A stretch of DNA of 64,000 nucleotides, from assembly GCA_963841695.1 (NCBI GenBank), contig CAWJDQ010000013.1, positions 186,001-250,000 of the forward strand. The letters run 5' to 3'. The notes beneath the pieces were generated by a model. It was not told the origin of the DNA. It searched no databases and saw only the letters and a program-made list of their open reading frames with translations. Position numbers and translations under genes: made by a program. The stretch is from RYN-230 sp963841695. GTDB taxonomy: Bacteria; Actinomycetota; Actinomycetes; Streptosporangiales; Streptosporangiaceae. Shown piece after piece: positions 20,141 to 29,472 of the stretch. Within the stretch, counting starts at the first letter, position 1. Each line of letters starts with the position of its first letter.

Positions 20141-21397
20141 TTAGCTCGCGCACTCATGACCAACGGAATCCTCAACTACCTGGTCCGCTAACTCGACGGG
20201 AGGATCCACCGGGTCCGCGTGAATACGCCAATTACGCTGTCCCGTGGTGCGCAGCACCTGGATGCACTTATTCACCATCGGCGACGGTCCGCTGATGTAG
20301 ACGTCGTCATCCTTTTGCGGCAGCTGGCGCTCGACAATATCGGGAAGCATTCCCTGCACGCCGCTGTAGTCCGGGTCACCCGACACGGCGGTGCTGATGC
20401 GCAGCCACGGGTAGTACGACTCGAGCCGCCACAAGTCAGGCAGATCGTAGAGCTCCGACTCGCGGCGAGCGCCGACGATCAGCCGGATCCGGCGCCGCCG
20501 GTCGGGCGCGCTGTCCGCGATCGCCTGCTCGATCAGCGCCTTGAGGGGGGCCAGGCCCGAGCCTCCGGCCACGCAGAACATCCCCCCGCCGGTCCCGGCC
20601 GCGAGCGTCATGCTGCCCTGCGGCGGGCCGAGGTTCACCCGGTCCCCCACTCTCGTGTGATGGACCAGGGCAGAGCTGACCCACCCGCCGGGCACCGCGC
20701 GGATGTGGAAGGTGAGCAGCCCGTCCGCCCGCGGCGCGTTGGCCACCGAGAACGGCCGCCATACCCGGTGCCAGTGGGCCGACTGGATGCTCACGTACTG
20801 GCCAGCCAGGTACGGAAACGGCTCCTCCGGGCGGAGCGTGAGGACCGCCAGGGTGGGGCTGCGCAGTTCATGCCCGACCACTTCGGCCGACCACCAGGCC
20901 GGCGAGTGCTCCGCGGACCTGTCCGCGGCCGCGGTCATGAGCTGCGTCGCCCGTTCATAGGCGCCTGCCCAGGCGGCCTCCGCACCCGGCGTCCACGCGC
21001 GGCCGGAGAACCGGCCCAGCGTGGCCAGCAGCGCCCGGCCCACCGCCGGGTAGTGCTCAGTCAGCACGCCGTACTTGCGATGGTCCAGCCCGAGCTGGCT
21101 CAGGTACGGCTCCATCTGCTCCGGCGTGCTGAGGCTGTGCACGATCCGGGTGAGAGCGCGGAAAAGGCGATCGCGCTGGGCGTCCATGGCGGCCGGGAAC
21201 ATGGGTCGCAGTTCCGGATTCTCCGCGAACAAGCGCCCGTAGAAATAGGCCACCGCACCATCGCCCGCCTGATTAACGAGCGAGAATGTGTGAGTTATTG
21301 CTTCGGTACTGGATAGGACCGGTGGCTCTGCTTCGCTCACCGCGTCGTCCAGCTCGGGTGAACTCGGATTGGGACTGCCGACACCGTTGTTGCCCAT
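20141..21397 (-). CDS. hmp: flavohemoglobin (globin plus FAD/NAD(P)H reductase), NO dioxygenase family
   Basis: An N-terminal globin domain (about residues 30-160; proximal-His region GLDHRKYGV, YFYGRLFAENPELRPMFP) is fused to a ferredoxin-NADP reductase-type module: FAD motif WRPFSVANAP, NAD(P)H-binding GGSGLAPLKALIEQ and terminal YISGPSPMV. Known flavohemoglobins convert NO and O2 to nitrate using NAD(P)H. Several starts are possible: ATG 21397 (MGNNGVG), GTG 21409, or further upstream; none has a strong ribosome binding site. It is the first gene of a leftward pair with nos (44-bp gap). It could detoxify NO made by the synthase, supply electrons to it, or both; the sequence cannot separate these. 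Confidence 0.94.
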   Translation of the reverse strand: MGNNGVGSPNPSSPELDDAVSEAEPPVLSSTEAITHTFSLVNQAGDGAVAYFYGRLFAENPELRPMFPAAMDAQRDRLFRALTRIVHSLSTPEQMEPYLSQLGLDHRKYGVLTEHYPAVGRALLATLGRFSGRAWTPGAEAAWAGAYERATQLMTAAADRSAEHSPAWWSAEVVGHELRSPTLAVLTLRPEEPFPYLAGQYVSIQSAHWHRVWRPFSVANAPRADGLLTFHIRAVPGGWVSSALVHHTRVGDRVNLGPPQGSMTLAAGTGGGMFCVAGGSGLAPLKALIEQAIADSAPDRRRRIRLIVGARRESELYDLPDLWRLESYYPWLRISTAVSGDPDYSGVQGMLPDIVERQLPQKDDDVYISGPSPMVNKCIQVLRTTGQRNWRIHADPVDPPVELADQVVEDSVGHECAS

Positions 21398-21435
21398 CAG
21401 AATCGCCACGCAGGGCAGTTTGCCACATGCACCCC

Positions 21436-21465
21436 GTGACCACAACTAAGTCACACAAATATGTG
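21436..21465. promoter_or_regulatory. overlapping dyads upstream of hmp, putative operator
   Basis: GTGAC at 21436-21440 and GTCAC at 21450-21454 form an inverted repeat with a 9-base spacer; directly beside it CACA and TGTG flank AATA at 21454-21465. They lie in an AT-richer stretch 40-70 bases upstream of the hmp start, a plausible place for a regulator. The regulator is not identifiable from the sequence. Confidence 0.45.
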
Positions 21466-22012
21466 CGACCGGCGCGCCTCTTCTACTAATGTATTTAGCA
21501 TATTTGTAGTGCCGAGATCGTCAGATAAGGCGCAATTCAGCCCAATCAATGTGGGCAAACGGTGCATGTGGCAGCCAGGCTGGCGGCCCCCGCGGGGCCA
21601 GCCAGGCCGGAACCGCTGGCGAGGCCGGGCGGCCCCGGCGGGCCAGGCTGGCCGGCAGCCCCGGCGGGGCCAGCCAGGCCGGGCAGGCCCGGCAGGTCAG
21701 GCTGGACCCTGGCGGCGCGACACGCTCCCGGCTGCCGCTCGCCTGCCCGCCCGCAGGACGCCCACCTGGCAGCCGGGTTCCACTTTTCACGCCGAGCGTG
21801 CGCCCATACCGGGGCAAAACGCCCGCCCCCACGCACGTTCGGCGTGAGATGTGGACGCCAGCCATGATCAATGTGACCGATGGTGCCGACGGCGCCTCAA
21901 CCCGTGACGGGTTAGTGCGCACCGGAAGCCCGCGGATGCCATCGCACGGCTGCAGCCCTCAATGCAGACCGGCCGGGTGCCAGCGGGGCGGTCTTGGTCG
22001 CGCGCTGGCCGG
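21466..22012. other. intergenic region between hmp and P-loop kinase gene
   Basis: About 550 bases without a credible gene. Bases 21466-21540 are AT-rich for this genome and probably contain the hmp promoter on the minus strand. Bases 21560-21720 are low-complexity G/C sequence with many GGCCAGGC-like words, giving collagen-like open frames on both strands that I regard as spurious. A long inverted repeat lies at 21787-21847. Confidence 0.6.
21787..21847. repeat. inverted repeat, 16-bp arms around a 29-base loop
   Basis: TCACGCCGAGCGTGCG at 21787-21802 pairs with CGCACGTTCGGCGTGA at 21832-21847 with one mismatch. Weaker pairing continues outwards for about another 15 bases on each side. It is 165 bases downstream of the kinase stop, so it might end that transcript, but there is no T-run. 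Confidence 0.75.
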
Positions 22013-22645
22013 CTAGGCGGTGGCCTGCGTGGCGGGCAGCCGCGCGTGAACCCAGGCAGCAACCCGGTCGGCCACCTCAGCGGCACTGGCGGTGCTGGTG
22101 TCGAACGACGGTGTGATGCGGGCGCGCAGCCACGCGGCGAACCGCTGATGCTCGATGATCTTCGCCGGGCTGGATGATTCGCGCCAGGCCGGGCGGGCCC
22201 GCAGCTGGCCGGCCAGGACGTCGTCAGGGCAGTCGAGCAACGCGAAGTGCATCGGGCCGATGAGCTTGCGGGCGGGCAGGGGCTCCAGCTGGCCGGGGGT
22301 GAGCGAACCGGTCAGCACGGTGGCCTGGCCGCCAAGTGCCGCCGCGTGGGCGAGCTGGAGCCAGGTATTGCGCCAGGTGTCCCAGCCGAGCGCGGCCACG
22401 TGCACGATGACGTCGGTCTCGAAGACCAGGCATGCGGGAAGGAGGCTCCGCAACGGCCCGGTAATCGTGCTCTTGCCGGCCCCGCTGGCGCCAGTCACCA
22501 CAAACAGCGGCAGCGCCGGAAGCCAGGACCCGGACCCGCAGCGCGGGCAGCGCAGCCGGTGCGCCCGGGGGTCGGCATCCAGAATCGCCCCTGGGCCGCA
22601 GCCCATGCAGAAAACCTCATCAGGCGGTCTCGCAAGGTGGCTCAC
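22013..22645 (-). CDS. P-loop nucleotide/nucleoside kinase-like protein with N-terminal zinc ribbon
   Basis: From a GTG at 22645 the protein is about 210 residues. Near the N-terminus CMGCGPG and, about 20 residues later, RCPRCGSG form a four-Cys zinc-ribbon. A P-loop follows (FVVTGASGAGKST), then FETDVIVHVAALGWDTWRN, typical of small AAA_33-like kinases acting on nucleotides or other small substrates. The substrate is unknown. Open frame continues upstream to 22753 but is Gly/Arg/Ala repeat and unlikely coding. The gene lies between hmp and ftsY and is not part of the usual ftsY neighbourhood. Confidence 0.75.
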   Translation of the reverse strand: MSHLARPPDEVFCMGCGPGAILDADPRAHRLRCPRCGSGSWLPALPLFVVTGASGAGKSTITGPLRSLLPACLVFETDVIVHVAALGWDTWRNTWLQLAHAAALGGQATVLTGSLTPGQLEPLPARKLIGPMHFALLDCPDDVLAGQLRARPAWRESSSPAKIIEHQRFAAWLRARITPSFDTSTASAAEVADRVAAWVHARLPATQATA

Positions 22646-22764
22646 GCCAGCACGGTAAGCCTGGGACCGTCCAGCCGCCAGCCGCCCGCCGGCCAGCCGC
22701 GCCGCCGTGGCGAGCCGCCCGCCGGCCGAGCCGCCCGCCGGCCAGCCGCCCAACCGCCCGCCGC

Positions 22765-23935
22765 TCAGCTGCCCAGGATGGCGTCGACGAACGCGTCGGG
22801 CTCAAACGGCGCCAGGTCGTCAGGGCCCTCGCCCAGCCCGACCAGCTTGACCGGGACCCCCAGCTCCCGCTGGACGGCGATGACGATGCCGCCCTTGGCC
22901 GTCCCGTCCAGCTTGGTCAGCACGATCCCGGTCACGTCCACCGCCTCGGCGAACACCCGGGCCTGGCGGAGGCCGTTCTGTCCCGTGGTGGCGTCCAGGA
23001 CGAGCAGGACCTCGTCCACGGTGGCCCGCTTCTCGATGACCCGCTTGATCTTGCCGAGCTCGTCCATGAGGCCGGTCTTGGTGTGCAGCCGCCCCGCGGT
23101 ATCCACGATGACCGTGCTCGCCCGCTCGTCGATGCCGACCCGGACCGCCTCGAAGGCCACGCTGGCCGGGTCCGCGCCCTCCCGGTCGGACCGGACCACC
23201 TTGGCCCCGACCCGTTCGCCCCAGGTCTGGAGCTGGTCAGCCGCGGCGGCGCGGAAGGTGTCGGCCGCGCCGAGGACCACCGTCTGGCCCTCGCCGATGA
23301 GCGCCCGGCTCAGCTTCCCGGCGACGGTGGTCTTGCCCGTGCCGTTGACCCCCACCACGAGCACGATCGAGGGCCGGTCCCCGTGCGAGCCGGTGTGCAG
23401 GGTCCGGTCCATGTCCGGCCCGAGCTGCCGGATGAGCTCGGTGCGCAGCATCGTGCGCACCTCATCCGGGTCGCGGGTCCCGGTCACCTTCACCTGGGTC
23501 CGGAGTTCCTCAGTGATCTGCCGGGACGGCGCGACGCCCATGTCCGCGGTGAGCAGGGTGTCCTCGATGTCCTCCCAGGCCTGGTCGTCCAGGGCGTCGC
23601 GGGAGAGCAGGCTGAGCAGGGCGGAGCCGAACCCGCCCCGGGAGGCGGCCAGCCTCCCGCGCAGCCGGGTGAGGCGGCCGCGCAGCGGGGCGGGGGCCTC
23701 CTCGCTCGGCGCCGGTTCACGTGTGGGCGGGAGGACCTCCGCCGGCGGAGCCCGGCCCTCGGCCTGATCAGCTGGCGGGGCTGTGGTCCGCTCGGCCTCC
23801 GGCCCGGGCACGGGCGGGCGCGGGCGGCCGCGGCGGCGCGCCGGCCCGCCGCCGGCGCGGGGCCACCAGGAACGTGGTCCCCAGCCCGGCGACCACCAGA
23901 ACGGCCACGACAATGAGAATGATCGCAAGTTCCAT
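22765..23935 (-). CDS. ftsY: signal recognition particle receptor FtsY, frameshift near the N-terminus
   Basis: SRP receptor GTPase. The NG domain is complete: GVNGTGKTT, DTFRAAAADQL, DTAGRLHTK, TKLDGTAKGG. The expected N-terminal membrane segment (MELAIILIVVAVLVVAGL) starts at the ATG 23935 but lies in another frame; the frames must join between about 23830 and 23880, by one extra base or two lost bases in a GC-rich tract. In the downstream frame alone the N-terminus is Trp/Arg-rich and implausible, so the membrane-anchored start is probably correct and the indel an error. It is 60 bp downstream of smc, as in other actinobacteria. Confidence 0.92.
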
Positions 23936-23995
23936 AACGGCCCCAGTCTGGCAGACGCCCCGGCGTGCGTCGGCCGGCCATCGCCGCCATCGCGG

Positions 23996-26900
23996 TCAGG
24001 CGGTCTCGCGCTCCCGCAGCCGCTGGCTGACCACGGCGGACACCCCGTCGCCGCGCATGCTGATCCCGTACAGCGCGTCGGCGATCTCCATGGTGCGCTT
24101 CTGGTGGGTGATGATCAGGAGCTGGGAGACCGACCTCAGCTCCTCGAAGATGTGCAGCAGGCGCTGCATGTTCGTGTCGTCGAGGGCCGCCTCGACCTCG
24201 TCGAGCACGTAGAACGGCGACGGCCGGGCCTTGAAGATGGCCAGCAGGAAGGCGATCGCGGTCAGCGACCGCTCGCCGCCGGACAGCAGCGACATCCGCT
24301 TGACCTTCTTGCCCGGCGGCCTGGCCTCGAAGTCGATCCCGGTGGCCAGCATGTCGTCCGGCTCGGTGAGGATCAGCCGCCCCTCACCGCCCGGGAACAG
24401 CCGGGCGAAGATCCCCTCGAACTCCCGGGCCGTGTCCTCGAAGGCCGACGCGAACACCTCCTGGACCCGGTCATCCACCTCCTTGACCACGGTCAGCAGG
24501 TCGCGGCGGGTCTTCTTGAGGTCCTCCAGCTGGGTGGCCAGGAACGCGTGCCGTTCCTCCAGGGCCGCGAACTCTTCCAGGGCGAGCGGGTTCACCTTGC
24601 CGAGCTGGTCGAGCTGGCGCTGGGCGGTGGCGGCCCGGCGCTCCTGCTCGGCCCGGACGTACGGGATCGTCCCGGTCAGCACCTGCTGCTCCTCGCCCGG
24701 CGGGGCGGGCGGGGTGAGACGCCGCCCGGGGCCGCCGGACTCAGCGGCCTCCTGCGCGTCCCGCGGGCCGTCCTGGGCGCCCCGGCCGCCTCCTCGCCGT
24801 CCCCGGCCGCCTCCTCGCCGTCCCCGGCCGCCTCCTCGGCGCCAACGGCCGCCGCACGCTGCTCAGCAGCCGGTGCGCTGGCCGGGGAGTCCGGGCTGAT
24901 CACCGGGACCGGGACGGCGGGACCGTAGTCGGCCACCAGTTCTTCCGCCGAGACCGCGAACTCCTCGGCCGCCCGGGCGGCCAGCTGCTCCAGCCGCATC
25001 CGGTGCTCGGCCCGGGCCATCTCGGTGCCGTGTGCGGCGTCCACCACCCGGTCGAACTCGGCGGCGAGCTCACGGACCTGGACGCGCACGTCCTTCAGCG
25101 CCACCGCCCGGCCCTTGCTGGCCTGCTCGGCCGTGTGCCGCTGCTCGCTGGCCTCGGCCAGCGAACCAGCCAGCCGGGCCAGCGCGTGCGCGGCCCCGTC
25201 GGCCACCGCGCGGGCCACCACGGCCTGCCGCTCACGCTGGATCCGCCGGGCCGTGGCGCGCTGGGTGGCCTGCCGTTCCGCGGCGGCCGCGGCGACCAGC
25301 GCGTCGGCCCGGCCCGCGATCGCCCGGAGCCGTTCCTCGGCCGTCCTGACCTCGAGCCGCGCTTCCATCTCGGCGTTCCGCCCGGCCGTCACCTGCCCGG
25401 CCAGGGCGTCCCGGTCGGGGACGGCCCCGGCCTCATCCTGCGGGCTGGCGTCATCCTGCGGGCTGGCGTCCGCACCCGGCTGAGGCCGGGACGGGCCGCC
25501 CGCGGACCGCACGGCCGCATCGGGCCCGGCCGGGTCCAGGCCCGCCTCCGCCTCGGCCAGGCTCGCCTCGAGCTCCGCGACCGACGCCTGGCTGGCCTCA
25601 TGCGCGCGGTGAGCCTGGTCGATGGCGGCCTCGAGCCGCTGCGCCTCGTCGCGGGCGGCCCGGGCCGCACCGGAGAGCCGGCCGAGCCGGCCGGAGACCT
25701 CAGCGGCGGCCGTGTCGACTTCGCGGAGCGCCGCCTGGGCCGTGGCCACGGCCTGGCGGGCCTGGTCCTCAGCCTCCAGGGCCAGCGCGAGCTGCTCAGC
25801 GGCCTGCTCGCAGCGTTCGTCCACGGCTTCCAGCCCGGCCGCTGCCTCATCGGCCACGCTGCGCAGGGTGAACTCGCTGGCGGGCCGGGCCGAGCCGCCC
25901 GAGGCCCAGTGCGCGCCGAGGACGTCGCCCTGCCGGGTGACCACGCGCAGCGCCGGGTGCCGTCCGACCAGGTCGCGGGCCTGGGCCAGGTCAGCGGCCA
26001 CGACGATGCCGGCCAGCAGCCCGGCCAGCGCGGGCGCCAGCTTGTCCGGGGCCCGGACCAGCGCGAGCGCGGGCTGGGCGCCGTCCGGCAGGTGGATGCC
26101 CGGCGGCAGCGCGCCGTCCGCAGGAGCCGCGGCGGTCCCCGGCGACCCGGACGCGATCATCAGGCCGGCGCTGCCCGCATCCTCGTGCTTGAGCGCCTCG
26201 AGGATGGCCACCGCCGCGTCCAGGCCGGTGACCGCGACCGCCTCCGCCGCGCCGCCTAGCGCGGCCGCGATGGCTTCCTGGGCCCCGGCGTCCACGCTCA
26301 CCAGCGCCGCTACCCCGCCCAGCACCCCGGGGTACTTCTCCGGCTCGGCCAGCAGCGCCCCTGAGGCGTCCTTGCCGGTGCGCAGCGCGTGCACGCCTTC
26401 CCGCAGCGCCTGCACCCGGGCCTGCAGCGCGGCCCGCTGGCCGCTGGACTCACGCTCGGCGGCCCGCCGCTCGGTGACCAGCGCGGACGCCTCGGCCAGC
26501 TGGGCGGTGGCCCGCTCGTGCTCCCCGGCCAGCCCGGCCCGGTCGTCGTCCCGGCCCGCGCATAGCTCCTGCAGCGCTTCGTATTCCTGCTGGGCCTGCT
26601 CAGCCCGGGTGCGGGCCTGCTCGACCGCGTCAGCCAGCCGCCCGGCTTCCTCGTGCGCGGCGGACGCCTTGCTGCGCGCGGCTCCTACCTGGGCGCGCAG
26701 CCGGGACAGGCGCTCGGCCCGCACGGCCTCGGCCCGGGCCTGGGCCGCGAGCCGCCGTTCCTCGTCGGCGAGCGCGGTCTCTGCCGCGGCCCGCTGGGCG
26801 GTGGCCGCGGAGAGCTGTTCCCGGGCCGTTTCCAGCCGCTCGCCGAGCACCGCTTCCTGCTCCCGGAGGGTCTCCGCCTCCAGCTCCAGTTCCTGCGGGT

Positions 26901-27876
26901 CACGGCCCGGGCGCGGGGCGTCCGGCTGGGCCACCAGGTGGCTGTGCCGTTCCTGGGCCAGGCTGGCTACCCCGCGGAGGCGCTCGGACAGGGCCGACAG
27001 CGCGAACCAGGCTTCCTGCGCGGCGGCGAGGCGCGGAGCGTGCTGCTGCTCGTCGGTGTCGAGCTGCGCCTCCCGCTGGCGCGCCTGGGCCAGCACCCGC
27101 TCCAGCTCCGCGCGGCGGGCCTGGGCCGCCGCCTCGTCGGTCTGGTCCCGCTCCAGCTCGGCGGACGCGGTCGCGTAGTCGTCGGCGAGCAGCCGCAGCC
27201 GCGCGTCGCGCAGGTCGGCCTGGATGACGGCGGCCCGGCGGGCGATGGCCGCCTGGCGGCCCAGCGGCTTGAGGCGGCGGCCCAGCTCCGCGGTCAGGTC
27301 CACCAGCCTGGTCAGGTTGGCCTGCATCGCCTCGAGCTTGCGCAGCGCCTTCTCTTTGCGGCGGCGGTGCTTCAGCACCCCGGCCGCCTCCTCGATCAGC
27401 GCGCGCCGCGCCTCAGGTCCCGCGTGCAGCACCTGGTCCAGCTGGCCCTGGCCGACGATCACGTGCATCTCGCGGCCCAGGCCAGAGTCGGACAGCAGTT
27501 CCTGGACGTCGAGCAGGCGGCAGTGGTCACCGTTGATCGAGTACTCGCTCTGCCCGGACCGGAAGAGCAGGCGGCTGATCGTCACCTCGGCGTACTCGAT
27601 CGGCAGCGCGCCGTCGCTGTTGTCGATGGTCAGGGTGACCTCGGCCCGGCCCAGCGGCGGGCGCGACGCGGTCCCGGCGAAGACCACGTCCTCCATCTTG
27701 CCGCCGCGCAAGGTCTTCACTCCCTGCTCGCCCATCACCCAGGAGAAGGCGTCCACCACGTTGGATTTGCCCGACCCGTTGGGGCCGACGATGCAGGTGA
27801 TGCCGGGCTCGAAGCGCAGGGTGGTGGCGGAGGCGAACGATTTGAAGCCGCGCAGGGTGAGGGTCTTCAGGTACAC
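23996..27876 (-). CDS. smc: chromosome segregation protein SMC, frameshift before the C-terminal head
   Basis: Condensin ATPase. From the GTG at 27876 (GGGAGG upstream) it reads VYLKTLTLRGFKSFA, Walker A GPNGSGKS (31-38), a coiled coil, a hinge near residue 515 (KYPGVLGGVAALVSV), the second coil, then the C-terminal head with LSGGERS and FYVLDEVEAALDD. One base is missing near 24772; restoring it gives about 1293 residues. Around the break is an unusual insertion containing repeated GDGEEAA units, between the second coil and PYVRAEQERR. With the frame as written the protein would lack its second ATPase half and be dead. The acylphosphatase gene often found upstream is absent. Confidence 0.92.
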
Positions 27877-28288
27877 CTGCCGGCTCCCCTCCCCCTCCGG
27901 TCTTCGCTCACTCGGCGTCGCCGCCAGTCCCGTCCGCCGGAGCCCCCGGGCCACGCTGCCCCGGCACGCCAACTGTCCGCACCCTACCGTGAGGAGCCGA
28001 CGTTCCCGGGGATTAGCGCTAACCCCGCAGGTCCGGGCAGGCCTGGATGCAGCGCGGGAGACGTGGGAGGACGCCAGGGCAGCCAAGCCAGCCCGGCGTG
28101 CGGCAGCCCGTGCCCGGCATATACCGAGAAAATGGCATAACTAACGGTCCGGCCGTCATAGCACACAACGGTACGGCAAAAGAATTACCGGGGAGACGCC
28201 AAATCCTTACCGGCGTGACAACGAATAGGGACGCCTGGGCGTCCCTGGTTCGTCATGACTACAGCGGCACCGTAACTACAGTGGCACC
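27877..28288. other. intergenic region upstream of smc
   Basis: 412 bases between smc and the small coiled-coil gene. I see no gene; open frames crossing it lack similarity. It holds the smc ribosome binding site and presumably its promoter, and a hairpin at 28227-28246. Confidence 0.6.
28227..28246. terminator. perfect hairpin downstream of the coiled-coil gene
   Basis: AGGGACGCC and GGCGTCCCT pair over 9 bp around a 2-base centre, 42 bases after the stop of the gene at 28289-28483. No T-run follows, so termination is likely but not certain. Confidence 0.5.
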
Positions 28289-28483
28289 TCAGGTGAGGGC
28301 CGGCTCGCGCTCCCGTTCAGCAACGAGCAGTTCGGGGCCGACTTCCGCAGCAAGCGCGTCGTTCATGTCCTGGAGCCTGACAAGCTCAGCCTCCAGGTCA
28401 CGTACTCGCTGCTGAAGGCGGCGCATCTCAGAGACGATGCGGGGATCAGGCCCGCCGACGTGGCCGAGTAGAGCCTTCGCCAT
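28289..28483 (-). CDS. small conserved coiled-coil protein
   Basis: 64 residues from the ATG at 28483, starting MAKALLGHVGGPDPRIVSEM and continuing with heptads (MRRLQQRVRDLEAELVRLQD) that predict a coiled coil. A GGACC ribosome binding site is 8 bases upstream. I recognise the start as typical of a conserved small actinomycete protein but do not know an established function. It stands alone between mutM and smc. Confidence 0.8.
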   Translation of the reverse strand: MAKALLGHVGGPDPRIVSEMRRLQQRVRDLEAELVRLQDMNDALAAEVGPELLVAEREREPALT

Positions 28484-28590
28484 TGTAATGGGTCCTCCAC
28501 ACTGAGTGACCAGAGTGGGCGCACAAGCGAAGATTCGCGAAAGTGCGCGCAGGTGTGACACCACAAGGGTCCCACCCCGCGAGTATCCGG

Positions 28591-29469
28591 TCAAGTTGAG
28601 CGATCGTGCAGGTCAACATCATACCGCCGGGAGCGCGGTGCCGGCTGGCATCGGGGGCAGCTATAAGCAGATCGATTCATGAACGGGTCGCGCCGGATAG
28701 GTGTCCCGCACCTCGGGCACGGCCTGCCTTCCTGGCCGTATACGCACAGTGACCGCGAGAAGTAGCCGCTCTGCCCGTTGACGTTCACGTACAGGCTGTC
28801 GAACGAGGTGCCACCGGCCTGCAGCGCGTCCCCCAGCACCTCGCGCACCGCGGCGAGGACCCGGGCCGCCTCGGCCCGGCTGAGCGTGTCGGTGGCCCGG
28901 GCCCAGTGCAGCCGGGCCCGCCACAGCGCCTCGTCGGCGTAAATGTTGCCGATCCCGCTCACCAGGGACTGATCGAGCAGTGCCCGCTTGATGCCGGTCC
29001 GCCGGGCGCGCAGCCGGCCGAGGAACACGCCGTCATCGAAGGCGGGCTCCAGCGGGTCGGGCGCGATGTGCGCGATCAGCGGCGGGAGGTCCGCGCCACC
29101 GCTGGCCCAGACCAGGTGGCCGAACGTCCGCTGGTCGGTGAAACGCAGGTCGGGCCCGTGGTCGGTGAACGTGAACCGGGCCCGGACATGCCCGGACACC
29201 GGGCGTCCCGGCTCGCCGACCAGCAGCTGCCCGCTCATCCCCAGGTGAGCGAGCAGGGCATCCTCGCCGACCGGCAGCCACAGGTACTTGCCCCGGCGGC
29301 GCGCGCCGGTGAAGGTCCGGCCGCGCAGCACCGCCTCGAAGTCGGCCGGCCCGGCCAGGTGACGCCGCACGGCCCGGGGATGCAGCACCTCGACGGTATC
29401 GATGGTCCGCCCCACCACGTGCTGGCCAAGGCCGCGCGCGGACGGTTTCGACCTCGGGAGTTCCGGCAC
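28591..29469 (-). CDS. mutM: formamidopyrimidine-DNA glycosylase with a scrambled N-terminal helix
   Basis: Base-excision repair enzyme for 8-oxoguanine. The GTG start gives MPEL, keeping the catalytic Pro and Glu, but the next residues read PRSKPSA instead of the expected PEVETVR; from RGLGQHVVGRTI onward the protein is normal. The expected motif PEVETVR is present in the +1 frame at 29441-29458, so one base seems lost near 29456 and one gained near 29438. The C-terminal helix-two-turn-helix (SGIGNIYADEALWRA) and zinc finger (CPRCGTPIRR, CPRC) are intact. It lies directly downstream of rnc. Confidence 0.92.
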   Translation of the reverse strand: MPELPRSKPSARGLGQHVVGRTIDTVEVLHPRAVRRHLAGPADFEAVLRGRTFTGARRRGKYLWLPVGEDALLAHLGMSGQLLVGEPGRPVSGHVRARFTFTDHGPDLRFTDQRTFGHLVWASGGADLPPLIAHIAPDPLEPAFDDGVFLGRLRARRTGIKRALLDQSLVSGIGNIYADEALWRARLHWARATDTLSRAEAARVLAAVREVLGDALQAGGTSFDSLYVNVNGQSGYFSRSLCVYGQEGRPCPRCGTPIRRDPFMNRSAYSCPRCQPAPRSRRYDVDLHDRST

Positions 29470-29472
29470 GGG

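Noticed and set aside
21521..21922. Collagen-like reading frames on both strands
   Set aside because: They arise from GGCCAGGC-type low-complexity DNA; no ribosome binding site, several frames equally open, no conserved end.
28227..28246. DosR box at GGGAC...GTCCC
   Set aside because: The spacer is 8 bases instead of 4 and the halves form a compact hairpin after a stop codon; a terminator fits better.
29033..29472. RNase III continuing 147 codons through mutM
   Set aside because: The extension copies mutM out of frame and even includes the mutM motif PEVETVR; it is produced by indels, not a real fusion.
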